Below are positions 11,581 to 21,660 of a stretch of DNA of 64,000 nucleotides, in pieces. The DNA is from Desmodus rotundus. Lineage: Eukaryota; Chordata; Mammalia; Chiroptera; Phyllostomidae. Positions within the stretch are counted from its first letter, which is position 1, and each line of letters opens with the position of its first letter. The stretch lies in contig NC_071388.1 of assembly GCF_022682495.2 (NCBI RefSeq), positions 14,371,171-14,435,170 on the forward strand, read 5' to 3'. The notes under the pieces were generated by a model. That model made no database searches, was not told the origin of the DNA, and worked only from the letters and a program-made list of their open reading frames with translations. The position numbers and the translations under genes were made by a program.

Positions 11581-12007
11581 CTTATTTATTTGAGAACTTT
11601 CACATTTCATGTAAAGACTCTCTTTGTGATTCTCTTTGGCGTATCGAAATTGCCAGCAGCACTATTTTTGTACTTGGAGCTATTATTCAGTAAAAGAAGG
11701 CTTCATCTGAACATAAGCACTGTGACACAGCCGCAGTCTAACTGACTGTGAGGGGACTAAGTGACTTGTGGGCGGGTAGCATATAAAGTGTGGGTATGAT
11801 GGACAAAGGGATAACTCATGTCCCAGGCAGGATGGAGCTGGATGACGCAGGGTGACACGAGATCTCATCACACTACTCAGAATGGTACATATTATAAAAG
11901 TTATGAATTATTCATTTCTGGATTTCTTATTTAATATTTTTGAAACACAATTGACTGCACATGACTGACACTATGGAAATAAAATCTATGGATAAGGGGG
12001 GATTACA

Positions 12008-12672
12008 GTAAATCTAAATACTTAAAATATAATCAAACTATACATTTAAAATTTAATAAATATATGTACCATTCTAATGCAGTTCTGATTAGATTAATGA
12101 TCTGATCTTTGTTACGGACAACACATTTTTATATGTTTTTTTTCTGTAATAGAAAAAAGAACATAAGAACCCCTGAAGGTTTGAGCAAATCAATACTTTC
12201 AGGCTTGCCCAAAATTGATCTCTTTGGAGCTCAAAGCTATTTGTCTGAGATGCAAATATTTCTTCTGAATGCCCATGATTTGCCGATGTGCTTTCTCTCT
12301 TTCATTCTGTTGCACCCTGACTGCAAAAAGAACAGTGCTGAAGAATATCAATATTTGAATTAGCTTAAGGAATTAACAAAATTTCTACTGCTGGAAGCAA
12401 AAGATGAGTAGTGCCTGCTGGGTAAGCAAATGCACACCATACTGTGGTTCAGAATGGACCTCTGCAGCGTAGACCAGTTTCGAATATGTGTATGAATATG
12501 TATAACCTTGTATAAGTGAACAGTGAATGACATTGTATGAGTGAAGAGTGAATAAAATTCAGAGATAGAATAAGATAGCTAACTTTTCAGTTCTTTATCT
12601 AAGATCACTGATGATAGCAGTGTATCTATTTTCTTGATCAACTAAGAAATAAACACTGACACAAGCATTAAG
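12008..12672. other. Unassigned DNA
   Basis: No repeat or gene recognised. The plus-strand frame at 12109-12363 (84 codons) has no motif. Confidence 0.5.
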
Positions 12673-12681
12673 AGAAAAACA

Positions 12682-14574
12682 GGAGGACTTCTAGCCAAGC
12701 TGGAGGCCAAGGTAGATACATTTGGCTTCCTTGCACTAAAAGAAGGATAACAACCAATTTAAAAACAAAAAACAACCAAAACTGCCAGAAAATTGAACTG
12801 CATGGAAGTCTGACAACCAAGGAGTTAGGGAAGAAACATTCATCCAGGCTGGTAGGAGGGGTGATGGACAGCCAGGGTGGAGAGGACGTGCGGGGCAGCA
12901 ACTGGAGGACTGGGTGGTCACACATTCATGTGTGGATAAACTGGGAGGACCAACTGGGGACTGAGACAGATCCAGCAACCAAGGGTATCAGTGTGGGGAA
13001 ATAAAGCCTCAAAACCTCTGGCTGTAAAAATCTGTGGGAGTTGAGGTGGCAGGTGGAACTCTCAGCCTCACAGGAGAGTTCATTGGAGAGACCCACAGGG
13101 TCCTACATTTCACAAAAACCCACCCACCTGGAAATCAGCACCAGAAAGGGGCAGCTCACTTCTGGGTAGTAAGGGAAGTGACTGAAAGTGGGGCGAGAAC
13201 CGAGCAAGTTGCATTGTTCCCTCTCTGACCCTTCCCCCACAAACAGCACCACGATGCAGCGAAGTGGGTTGCCCTGCCCTGGTGAATACATAAAGCTCCA
13301 GCCCTTACAATATAACAGGTGCACTGAGACAAAGATATATATTCTAAATGAAAGAACAGATCAAAACTCCAGAAAAAGAACTAAGCAATGAGGAGATTGC
13401 CAACCTATCAGATACAGAATTCAAAATACTGGTAATCAGGATGCTCACAGAAATGGTTTGAGTACGGTCACATAATAAAGGAAGAAGTGAAGCCTAGGCA
13501 AAATGAAATAAAAGAAAATATACAGGGAACCGACAGTGAAGGGAAGAAAATTGGAGCTCAAATCAATGATTTGGAACAGAAGGAAGAAATAAGCATTCAA
13601 CTGGAACAGAATGAAGAAACAAGAATTCAAAAAAATGAGGAGAGGCTTAGGAACCTCTGAGACAACTTTAAACATTCCAATATTGGAATCATAGGGTTGC
13701 CAAAAGGTTAAGAGAAAAAGCAAGGTATTGAAAATGTATTTAAACAAATAATGAAGGAAAACTTCCCCAATCTGGTGAAGGAAATAGACTTGCAAGTCTA
13801 GGAAGCTCAGAGAGTCTCAAAGAAGTTGCACCCAAGAGGGACACAACAAGACACATCATAATTACATTACCCAAGATTAAAGGTAAGGAGAGAATCTTAC
13901 AAGCAGCAAGAGAAAAGGAGAGAATTAGCTACAAAGGAGTTACCATAAGACTGTCAGCTGATTTCTCAAAAGAAGCCTTGCAGGCAAGAAGGGGTTGGAA
14001 AGAAGTATCCAGTATGAAAGGCAAGGACCTACCTCCAACAATATTCTATCCAGCAAAGCTATCATTTAGAATGGAAGGGCAAATTAAGTGCTTCCCAGAT
14101 AAGGTCAAGTTAAATGAGTTCATCATCACCAAGCCCTTATTATATGAAATGTTAAAGGGATTTATCTAAGCAAAAGAAGATAAAAAATACGAACAGTAAA
14201 ATGAAAACAAACTCACAACTATCAACAATTGAAATTAAAAACAAAAACCTAAGTAAACAACTAAAACAGGAACAGAATCACAGAAATGGAGATCACATGG
14301 AAGATTATCAGCAGGGATGGGGAGAGGGGAGAATGGGGGAAAAGGTACAGGGAATTAGAAACATAAATGGTAGGTACAAAGTGGACAGGGGGCGGTTAAG
14401 AATAGTATAGGAAGTGGAGCAGCCAAAGAAGTTACATGTTCAAGCCATGAACATGAACTAAGGTGGGGAACGCTGGAGGAAGGGGAAGTAAAAGGCAGAG
14501 GGGGATAAAGAGGAGTAAAAAATGGGACAACTGTAACAGAATCACCAATAAACTACACTTAAAAAAGAAAAAAA
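12682..14574 (+). mobile_element. HAL1-type element (half-L1: 5' UTR, ORF1, 3' UTR, no ORF2)
   Basis: The element begins GGAGGACTTCTAGCCAAGC, an L1-like 5' end, and runs to an A-rich tail at 14561-14574. A 9-bp target duplication AGAAAAACA flanks it (12673-12681 and 14575-14583), so it is a complete insertion of about 1.9 kb. It carries a decayed L1 ORF1 and, about 15 bases after the ORF1 stop, goes directly into a G-rich 3' UTR ending 'gacaactgtaacagaatcaccaataaa'. No endonuclease or reverse transcriptase is present. That architecture is what defines HAL1 elements. A single deletion of ORF2 in an ordinary L1 is the alternative. Confidence 0.78.
13400..14169 (+). pseudogene. Decayed L1-type ORF1 (RNA-binding chaperone)
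   Basis: ORF1p binds L1 RNA as a coiled-coil trimer. Here a Glu/Lys/Gln-rich coiled-coil part (about 13490-13660) precedes an RRM-like part with HSNIGIIGLPKG (about 13670-13705) and KENFPNLVKEIDLQV. The C-terminal domain from about 13950 reads RLSADFSKEALQARRGWKEV, then ILYPAKLSF-like FYPAKLSFRMEGQIKCFPDK, and ends EMLKGFI with TAA at 14167-14169. In-frame stops (after LRN, after LPKG, after LQV) and at least one frameshift (about 13850-13940) show that it is dead. Confidence 0.85.
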
Positions 14575-14673
14575 AGAAAAACAAGGTTGGAACTGGGAGG
14601 AACATCGTGTTGCTCCTTAAGCAGAAGTGGATTGTTGACTTGCGTCACACTGTTCCCAGTGGACAGTCGTTTG

Positions 14674-14710
14674 GAGCCTGGGGAGTCTTCCTGAGCCTGG
14701 GGAGTCTTCC
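14674..14710 (+). repeat. 19-bp duplication in the LTR U3
   Basis: GAGCCTGGGGAGTCTTCC occurs at 14674-14691 and again at 14693-14710. Short U3 duplications are common in LTRs and can double an enhancer site. Confidence 0.9.
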
Positions 14711-15510
14711 CCAATGGGCTGCATGGCAGCAGGGGAAGGTTCTAACAACGAGCATGTGGAAAGCTATGGATATCAATGGCTAGGGCATGAGAATGCAATA
14801 AGCTCAAGATAATTGGATAGGAAAAAGCCCTCCCCACCCTTCAGTCCCAGGCTGGAGGTAAAACCAGGGGAAGGCAGGCACATGCATAATTGTAGTCAAC
14901 ATTGCCCAGGGAGAGGTGCTAGACCAAAGAGGCCTGTCAGTCTAGCCTGGGTAGAGAAGGGATTGGTTGGAAGGTAGACCCACGTGAAGTGCAGGAAAGT
15001 TTGGGAAGTTGATTGGTCATTTTAAGAGAGCACATGCTCTGTCCCACACCCAAGAGTATCTAATCCTAAAGAAACAAAGAAACTGTCTCTGGCTTGTCAC
15101 TGGTGCTTGCTGTTGAACTGCACTTGCATGGTAAACTTGCCTGTTCTCTCCCTGAGCCATGTGCCTGCAGGAGGGAGTCCTGCTTTCTCTCTCGCCCACC
15201 TCATGATGCACCTGCCTACATGTTTCATGCTCTCTCATCTGGGAACATGCTACCTTATGGCCCTAGCAGCCGCATGGCCCATGGCTGTGCATCTGCTGCA
15301 GCCTGAAACATACAGTAGCCAGGAACAAACTAGGTACTTGGATGAAGACTAAGCTCAATTAGCAGCCGCCTACAGGCTCCAAATGTCTGTACTTTAAAAT
15401 GGAGCAGGGGCTCTGGATTATGGCTTTTATCTTTGGCTTGTGAAGGGGATGAGCTTTCATCCCCTCCTGGAGACAGGAGTCCACCATTCTCCTAGATTTG
15501 ACAGCACCTG

Positions 15511-15516
15511 AATAAA
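15511..15516 (+). terminator. Polyadenylation signal of the LTR
   Basis: AATAAA stands about 100 bases before the LTR 3' end, as expected for the R region of a mammalian ERV. Confidence 0.55.
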
Positions 15517-15613
15517 ACCTCTTTCCTTTTACACCAGCCTCTGCCTCACAAGTTTGGCTTCTGTGGTTATAGGTAGCTGAACCTCTGACTTTGTTTTGTT
15601 TGTTTTGGTAACA

Positions 15614-16081
15614 ATACCTCTGTTCTAGACATTCTTTAAGATGTGATATTGTTGCTCAAAATTAAAATCTGTGCCTGAGGAGTAACTTCATCTGCTTGAC
15701 CTATGGACCTAAAATAATAGAACAGACATGGGCTAACATGATTCACATTTTTTCCCCAAGTCCAGTTCATTACCAGATAATTGTTTTAATAAGTTCAGTG
15801 CCTCCTACATAATAAGAGTTTAATGAATAAAAACTACCATCATTATCACTATTGCTATCATTAGTATTAAGTAATTATTTTGCCTTGTCTGGGTATGCAA
15901 ATGACTCATTAATGTCAAGGGATTTAATAAGCTATGAGATATTTCCATTGAGATCCCTCATTTATAGATGACTGCATTCTTCTTAAACTACTAATTTTTA
16001 CAAAACTAAATTTAGTGTTGTTGTATGTTTTGTCCAGATAAAATTGAAATAAAATAGCAGCAATAGAAAAAAAAAGGTTAG
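15614..16081. other. Unassigned DNA
   Basis: No repeat or gene recognised between the LTR and the SINE. Confidence 0.5.
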
Positions 16082-16094
16082 AAAAGTGACATAA

Positions 16095-16301
16095 GCCCTG
16101 GCTGGTGTGTCTCAGTGGGTTGAGTGCTGGCCTGTGAGCCAGAGTCACCAGTTCAATTCCCAGTTAAGGCACATGCCTGGGTTGTGGGCTAGGTCCCCAG
16201 TAGGGGATGTGAGAGAGGCAACCACACATAGATATTTCCCTCACTCTCTTTCACCCTCCCTTCCTGCTCTCTAAATATATAAATAAATAAAATCTTTGAA
16301 A
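16095..16301 (+). mobile_element. Ves-type bat SINE, full length, perfect target duplication
   Basis: It starts GCCCTGGCTGGTGTGTCTCAGTGGG (Pol III A box), has B box AGTTCAATTCCC, then AAGGCACATGCCTGGGTTGTGGGC and a CTCTAAATATATAAATAAATAAAATCTTTG tail. The 13-bp duplication AAAAGTGACATAA flanks it exactly (16082-16094 and 16302-16314). It is tRNA-derived and was moved by L1 proteins. Divergence from other copies in the window is modest. Confidence 0.96.
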
Positions 16302-16314
16302 AAAAGTGACATAA

Positions 16315-17575
16315 ATGAGTACTTTAGGGAACATAAACTTTAAAATGAAATCATTTTAAAGATAATTAGAAACTTAAAGTTCCTGTCAAAATGTACTTTG
16401 TATGATTTAAGACAATACTCTTAAAAGAGGATATAATATCCAGTAAATTATCTTATCAACTGTTGTATCTAATTCCTGTTATTTCAGGCAAGATAATTTG
16501 GTGGTAAACAGCATTAGCTATTCATTAGCTGTAACTGATTTTGCTGATTCTTTCCCAGATGGAAGATTTAATTTAGTGACAACAAAAATAGTGCAAATCA
16601 ACTCTGTCCTATGAAGTAAGTAAATAAAAAGATAAGTATCAAGAGTACATATACTTCTGAAAATGGCCCACATTAAATGCTGTAATATCTAAAATTAAGT
16701 TGCCACTGAAGTGATGCTCTTCATTAGTTTGATTTGTAGATTAGTAACTAATGTCATTAATACCCAATGCAGTAGTTTTGATAATAAAAATCAGTATATA
16801 TGTCAAGATCCACAGAGAATCAGTAACATATTAATTAACATCATGCTTCCTTATCCATTGTTAACACTATAAACGTCTTTAATTAAACCAAGATCTTCTT
16901 ACTTCATTATTGCCTTAAAATACTTAATAGTAAAATTGAGGTTGACTTTCACATGGATGTATGGAGTTTATCAGTTCCACTCTTAATTTTAATGCATATT
17001 AAGTTAAAAAAATGACATAATTTCCTTAATTGATCGATTTTTTTCCTTCACAGATGTCAATTAAACAGGGACTTTTCGATGCTTTTATTATTATTATTAC
17101 ATATTTGATTTTCATATATAATTTATAAAGTATATTATTTAAATAATTACCTTTATCACCCACTTTTCCTAAAATGAAAACAAGAATATCAGGTTTATAT
17201 AGAAAAAACATATACCTACAATGTATGAATAATTATTTTGTGTTTACATAAATTAATTAACATGTCTTTAAAAAATATACTTGAGTTTATTTTCTCTTTT
17301 GAAAAAAAGACAGAAAAATAGCCTATTTGATAATCCTGCACATTTTACCATCACTTTAGAAAACTTTTTGAAATATTATAAATGCATGAATAGAGAAAAA
17401 AGTCATTATTAACTGGAAAAGAGAAATCTAAGAGGAGCTACAATATAATGGCTATCATAGCTAAGTATTTATAGAATCATCATGTTCATTATAAAATTAA
17501 ATCTTCTGTGCTGTTTAAGAGGACTGGTAAATGTAATTTTAAAAGAGAAAATTTTCAATTCAGTACAGGAATGTG
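16315..17575. other. Unassigned AT-rich DNA
   Basis: No repeat or gene recognised; the sequence is unusually AT-rich with short frames only. Confidence 0.5.
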
Positions 17576-17692
17576 TTTCCTTACTCCCTCCATCTCTTTC
17601 TCTTCCTCCTCAATTCCTTCTTTCCTTCCTTCCTCCCTTCCTCCTTCCCTCCCTGTCTCTCTCTCTCTTTCTTTTATTTCACCCTTATTCTT
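17576..17692. repeat. Polypyrimidine (CT-rich) tract
   Basis: About 115 bases almost free of purines on the plus strand, with TTCC and TCTC sub-repeats. Such tracts can form triplex DNA. The 89- and 94-codon frames through it are Ser/Pro/Leu/Phe runs without meaning. Confidence 0.9.
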
Positions 17693-17849
17693 TTTGCCTA
17701 ATTTCTTTTTTTCGTTCTTTAGTTATTTTTTTTGGAAAAAAAATCACTTGAAAAAATTAGAAAACTCTTTAAAACACAAAGAAAACAATTAATAAATTCT
17801 TATAATCCCAACATCCAAAGATATTAATAACACATGATTTTAAGTTTCT

Positions 17850-18188
17850 CTTTTGATGAAACTGGAGAGCATTATACTAAGTGAAATAAGCCAGGTGGTG
17901 ATGGACAAATACCATACAATCTCACCTTTAACTGGAACATAATGAACAAAGAAAAAAATCAAACAAAATATAACCAGAGACATTGAAGTTAAGAACAATC
18001 TAACAATAACCAGAGGGGAGTGAGGAGGGGATAGTGGGAAGAGGGGTTTTCAGGAACTACTATAAAGGACACATGGACAAAACCAAGGGGGAGGGTGGAG
18101 GCAGGGGAGGGAGGTGGGTTTGCCTGGGGTGGGCTGGAGGGGTGGGGAGAAAATGCAGACAACTATAATTGAACAACAATAAAAAAAT
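17850..18188 (+). mobile_element. Young-family L1 3' end, 5'-truncated
   Basis: From the end of ORF2 ('gatgaaactggagagcattat', 'taagtgaaataagccagg') into the 3' UTR ('accagagacattgaagttaagaacaatctaacaat', 'aaggacacatggacaaaacc') to the end 'ctataattgaacaacaataaaaaaa'. It matches the copies at 44409-45598, 54650-55313 and 61033-61661. Confidence 0.92.
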
Positions 18189-18318
18189 TCTTTTTTAATT
18201 GATGTTCTAGTACAGTTGTCTCTATTTCCTCCCTCTACCCCCCACCCCCCCATCCCCACCTCTCATCCTACCCCATTTGGCTTTGTCCATGTGTCCTTTA
18301 TATATGTTCTTAATTGTT
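18189..18318 (-). mobile_element. Short L1 3' end in opposite orientation
   Basis: A T-rich start, then 'gttctagtacagttgtctctatttcc' and a C-rich stretch to 'ttgtccatgtgtccttta' is the same L1 3' UTR read backwards. Its poly(T) joins the poly(A) of the preceding L1, so the two are tail to tail. Confidence 0.88.
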
Positions 18319-19319
18319 TTCTAATGACAAATATAACAACATGAATATTGATTTTCAGAGAAAATAATATTCACAATGGAATAAGTGACGGGCAATAGAA
18401 AATTTGTTCCATTTCTCAATGCATTTTGTCAAACTACATTTCAATGATACATGTCAGACAGTTAGAAAGGCAATTCCTGTAACCACAGATGACTGGACAT
18501 TTACCCTCTAAGGCCCTTTTAACTGCTAAGATTTCATGTATTAAGAATTCAAGTGATACTGCAATAAAATTTTCCTAACTTAGTCAAAAAGGGAATGAAC
18601 AAATATATTTTAAATAAAACTGGTTCTCTTTTATGTCTTTTTGAATCCTATTGGTTGTTTTCTATAGATAATTTCTAAGTAATTTAGGAACACAGTGTCT
18701 TGCAATTTCGGTTTTGGTTGTTATTTTCATTATTCCTGCACTTTACATTGTAAACTCACTGATTTTCTAATAGCCTAACCCAATGCAACATTTTTTTAAT
18801 ACAGCTACATCAACCAGCTTATAAAAAAATCCTTCAATTAACATGATTTATTCATTTATTCTTTTTAATGTTCATCATCTTAAGAAACATTCTAAACACC
18901 TAATCATCAGAACCTGGTTTGTCAACTTGTATTAGAACTAAGATAATTTACCAGATCCTGACTACGTGATGTTCACAGACCAATGGATAAAAGTAGAAAA
19001 ATATACATAATCGAGAGAGTGGGGGAAAAGGCATAAAAGAAATTTTGGAAAGAATAAAAAATAAATCACCCTGATATAATTAAATTGGTACATTTACATT
19101 AAAGTAAACAAAGCAATTTCAGCAAGAGAAAATCATTGACTTCAATTTTGGAATAAAGGAGGAAGGAGCATTTTCAGCAGAGAGAATAATATAAAAAGAG
19201 ATAATGAGGACTTTATAAGTAGATCTGAATTGGGAATTAAAGGATGTGCACAGGATGAGGCTAGAATGTGCACAAGCATCATATTATACTTGGGTTTATT
19301 TATCAGATAAATTGCTGTG
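18319..19319. other. Unassigned AT-rich DNA
   Basis: No repeat or gene recognised. Confidence 0.5.
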
Positions 19320-19950
19320 ATATTTGTTCAAAGAACAGAGAATTACTAAGATTCTTAAGTAAAACAAAGACCTGATCATATTCTAATATGGAAGTTACCG
19401 TATTGTGTTGAGACACTGGAGACAAATCAGGTAATCAAAGGACTACTGCAGTAATTCAAGTGAGAGATGATAAAGTCTAACGTGAAATAGAAGCAGGAGC
19501 CCTAAGAGACACGGGACTTTTGGAACAGTAAGTTTTGACAATTGACTGAGCATAGGGACTGAAGGGTAGGGAGGAATTCATGATACTTTTCCCAAGTTCC
19601 TGATGGGGTGATGAAAAGCGATGACATCATTCTCAAATGATGGAAGTATTCAGCTTTTTACAAGGTGAGTCTCAGAGGCTCATGGGTTAGCTGTGGTGGT
19701 GGAGGAGGGATGTTCAACTTGCCATTGGAAATTAGTGTTTGGAATTCAAGAGGAAGACCACATCTAGGGAAAGAATTGGTGTCTGAAATTGTGGATGTGA
19801 AGGAGATATTCCAGGGAAAGAGTATTGATCAAGAAGGGTGGGGGGAGTTGCCAAGAGAGAACACTAAACAGTGACATCTACCAGTGAGCAAATGAAGAAG
19901 TAATGGGCAGGAAGTAGAGAAGCCTCAGAGGGTTGTGGGAAAAATAGAAA
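19320..19950 (+). mobile_element. Possible old interspersed repeat, family unknown
   Basis: The phrase 'ggactactgcagtaattcaagtgagagatgataaagtc' and the G/A-rich run that follows resemble an old mammalian repeat that I remember by sequence but cannot name with confidence. The match is partial, and the borders are guesses. Confidence 0.3.
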
Positions 19951-20334
19951 ATGTTTTAATAATAACCTTGGCAGATAATCACCACCACCCTAATTCCTTT
20001 TAAATGATAAGAATTCTGCATGCCTAATGCATGGTGTATGTTCTAATTCACATAGGCATGGCTAGGGAGACAGTTTTCCAGATTTCAGGAAAAAGAAGTT
20101 TAGATTCTTCAATATGTCTTTTGAAAAAATTCTTTTACTTTACAGTGGTAGTAGCTGGGGGGTGGGGAAGCACTCCTTACAAAACCGCAGAGAACAAGTA
20201 ACTTAGATAGGAGAAGTGACTTAGAGAGTAGAACAGATCAGAGTAACTTCTCACACTTGACATGCTTTCAAAGAAAATATTAATGGTATTATTAATAATA
20301 ATGAAAATAGCAATGTTAATGACAGAGAAGGCAC

Positions 20335-20575
20335 TTATGTAGTGCCTAGTATGAGTTAGGTATCAACTTAAGCATTTTATATATTTCAGTGCATATAATT
20401 TTACAGTAATTCCATGAGAGGTGAACTAGTATTTTCAATTATTTGATGGAGGAAAATTAAGTAGAAGATGATAAAAAAATTTTAGCAAGTTCACATTGTA
20501 AAATAGCAAGTGACATGGGATTTAAACCCAGGTGAATTACCCTGAAAGGCCATACTCTTAACCATTAAACATAGA
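20335..20575 (-). mobile_element. MIR SINE
   Basis: Antisense MIR is clear: 'gtgcctagtatgagttaggtatcaacttaagcatttta' (tail side), 'agcaagttcacattgtaaaatagcaagtgacatgggatttaaaccca' (compare GTCACACAGCTAGTAAGTGGCAGAGCCGGGATTTGAACCCA), then 'catactcttaaccatta'. Divergence is high, as expected of MIR. Confidence 0.85.
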
Positions 20576-21423
20576 GCCTCACACATTAATTGAATGATAA
20601 ATTAACCATTTTTCTTTGCTGTGCAAAATTCATATTACTTTATTAATCATATAATTGTAATGAATTATTATGCATATGTAAACAAAATGATGTAATAGCA
20701 ATATCAATGATTGCAGTACTGTTACAACTTCTATATATTTCTATTATTTAATGAGTACCGTATACAAAATTCTAATGTGGCAGAGCCATAGCTGAGCCCA
20801 TCACCTAAAGCTTCAGCTTCTCAGCACTGCTTTCTGCGCCACAATAAAGGGGAAATGCCACACACGAGGATTTGACTTAGTTCTGATGTATAAAGTACAG
20901 ACATAAGAAAGCGGAATTTGATGGAGAACACTGGACACCTGAAAAGGGAAGTATCCAGCAGTTATTTGGAGTAAACAATTGGTGCACGGTTGACACTACA
21001 CAAACACTTCATCAAATTGCACCATATCCATCTTCTGGAAAAGATCAGTGTACTCAAAGCAATTTGAGTAGATGACAAAGAGCAGCCCCTGTGTCTAACT
21101 CTATCTTTGCACTTACATCTCATCATGCTGTCATTACCTGTTGGAAGGCTAGTCAATGATTGTGACCGCAAATAATAGATATCAGAGATTATATCATGGA
21201 TTTTTTTTTCTAAAGCTTAGGTGTGGGCCCAACACATAGTTGGGGGTTAGTAATGGTTTGAAAAACACTAAATAAATATATGAATGAGCTATATTATTTT
21301 ATTTTGTAGTAAATTTTATGTGAAAAATTACTCAACTCTCTTAAAATTATATCTTTCATTACAAAATCAATAAAGATATTAGATAATATATATTTATGGT
21401 CTTTTATTTCTTAATGGTATTTT
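20576..21423. other. Unassigned DNA
   Basis: No repeat or gene recognised. A minus-strand 69-codon frame at 20962-21171 is Ser-rich and without motif. Confidence 0.45.
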
Positions 21424-21459
21424 ATTCTTAACATATTTCTTAACATATTTCTTAACATA
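21424..21459. repeat. 12-bp tandem repeat, three units
   Basis: ATTTCTTAACAT is repeated three times in a row with minor change in the first unit. Confidence 0.9.
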
Positions 21460-21469
21460 TTTTATTCTT

Positions 21470-21660
21470 CTCTTTTAAATATTTTATTGTTTATGCTATT
21501 GCAATTGTCCCAATTTTTTTCCCTTTGCTTCCCTCCACCCAACTCACCCCTGATTCCCACAGTCAACCCCCACACCACTGTCCATGTCCGCGGGTCATGC
21601 ATATATGCTCTTTGACTAGTCCCTTCACCTCTTTCAACCAGTCCCATTTTAAACAGTCAG
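21470..21660 (-). mobile_element. L1 3' end (older bat subfamily)
   Basis: Minus-strand L1 3' UTR: 'tttaaatattttattgtttatgctattgcaattgtcccaatt', a C-rich run, then 'caccactgtccatgtccgcgggtcatgcatatatgctctttg'. It differs from the young family in this window, so it is another subfamily. The 5' side is truncated. Confidence 0.8.

Larger units (their letters stand above)
10649..12007 (-). mobile_element. Tigger-type DNA transposon (TcMar-Tigger), internally deleted, interrupted
   Basis: The left end CAGTAGTGTCCCCTTCCCTGTAGG continues with 'gggatacgttccaagaccccagtagatgcctgaaaccc'. The right end 'ctatggataaggggggattac' is its imperfect inverted repeat, flanked by TA as expected for a TA-target transposon. 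The minus strand keeps N-terminal transposase: KIVENEKEICTCFAISPRT (from about 11190 down to 11090) and LYAEIAKIYGK (about 11529-11580), matching the helix-turn-helix part SYAEVAKIYGKN and the following EKEI..SFAV region of Tigger transposases. The DDE catalytic part is missing. A later L1 (about 11191-11526) splits the transposase piece. Confidence 0.85.
14608..15613 (+). mobile_element. 1-kb ERV LTR (family not named)
   Basis: The element starts TGTTGCTCC and ends GGTAACA, the TG...CA pair with short inverted ends TGTT/AACA. It carries CCAAT-type motifs (ATTGG at about 14962 and 15013, in TTGATTGGTCA), a polyadenylation signal AATAAA at 15511-15516, and a following U5-like CT-rich stretch (cctctttccttttacaccagcctctgcctc). 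No internal viral sequence adjoins it, so it looks like a solo LTR. I found no certain target duplication. Overlapping open frames at 15017-15352 are accidental. Confidence 0.68.

Noticed and set aside
13445..13795. 116-codon minus-strand Phe/Leu-rich frame resembling a membrane protein
   Set aside because: It is the antisense of the Lys/Glu-rich ORF1 coiled coil in the HAL1-type element.
16095..16170. tRNA gene
   Set aside because: The A and B boxes belong to the head of a Ves SINE; the cloverleaf is degenerate and the element has a SINE tail and target duplication.
17482..17792. Two overlapping Ser/Pro/Leu-rich frames
   Set aside because: They are translations of the polypyrimidine tract.
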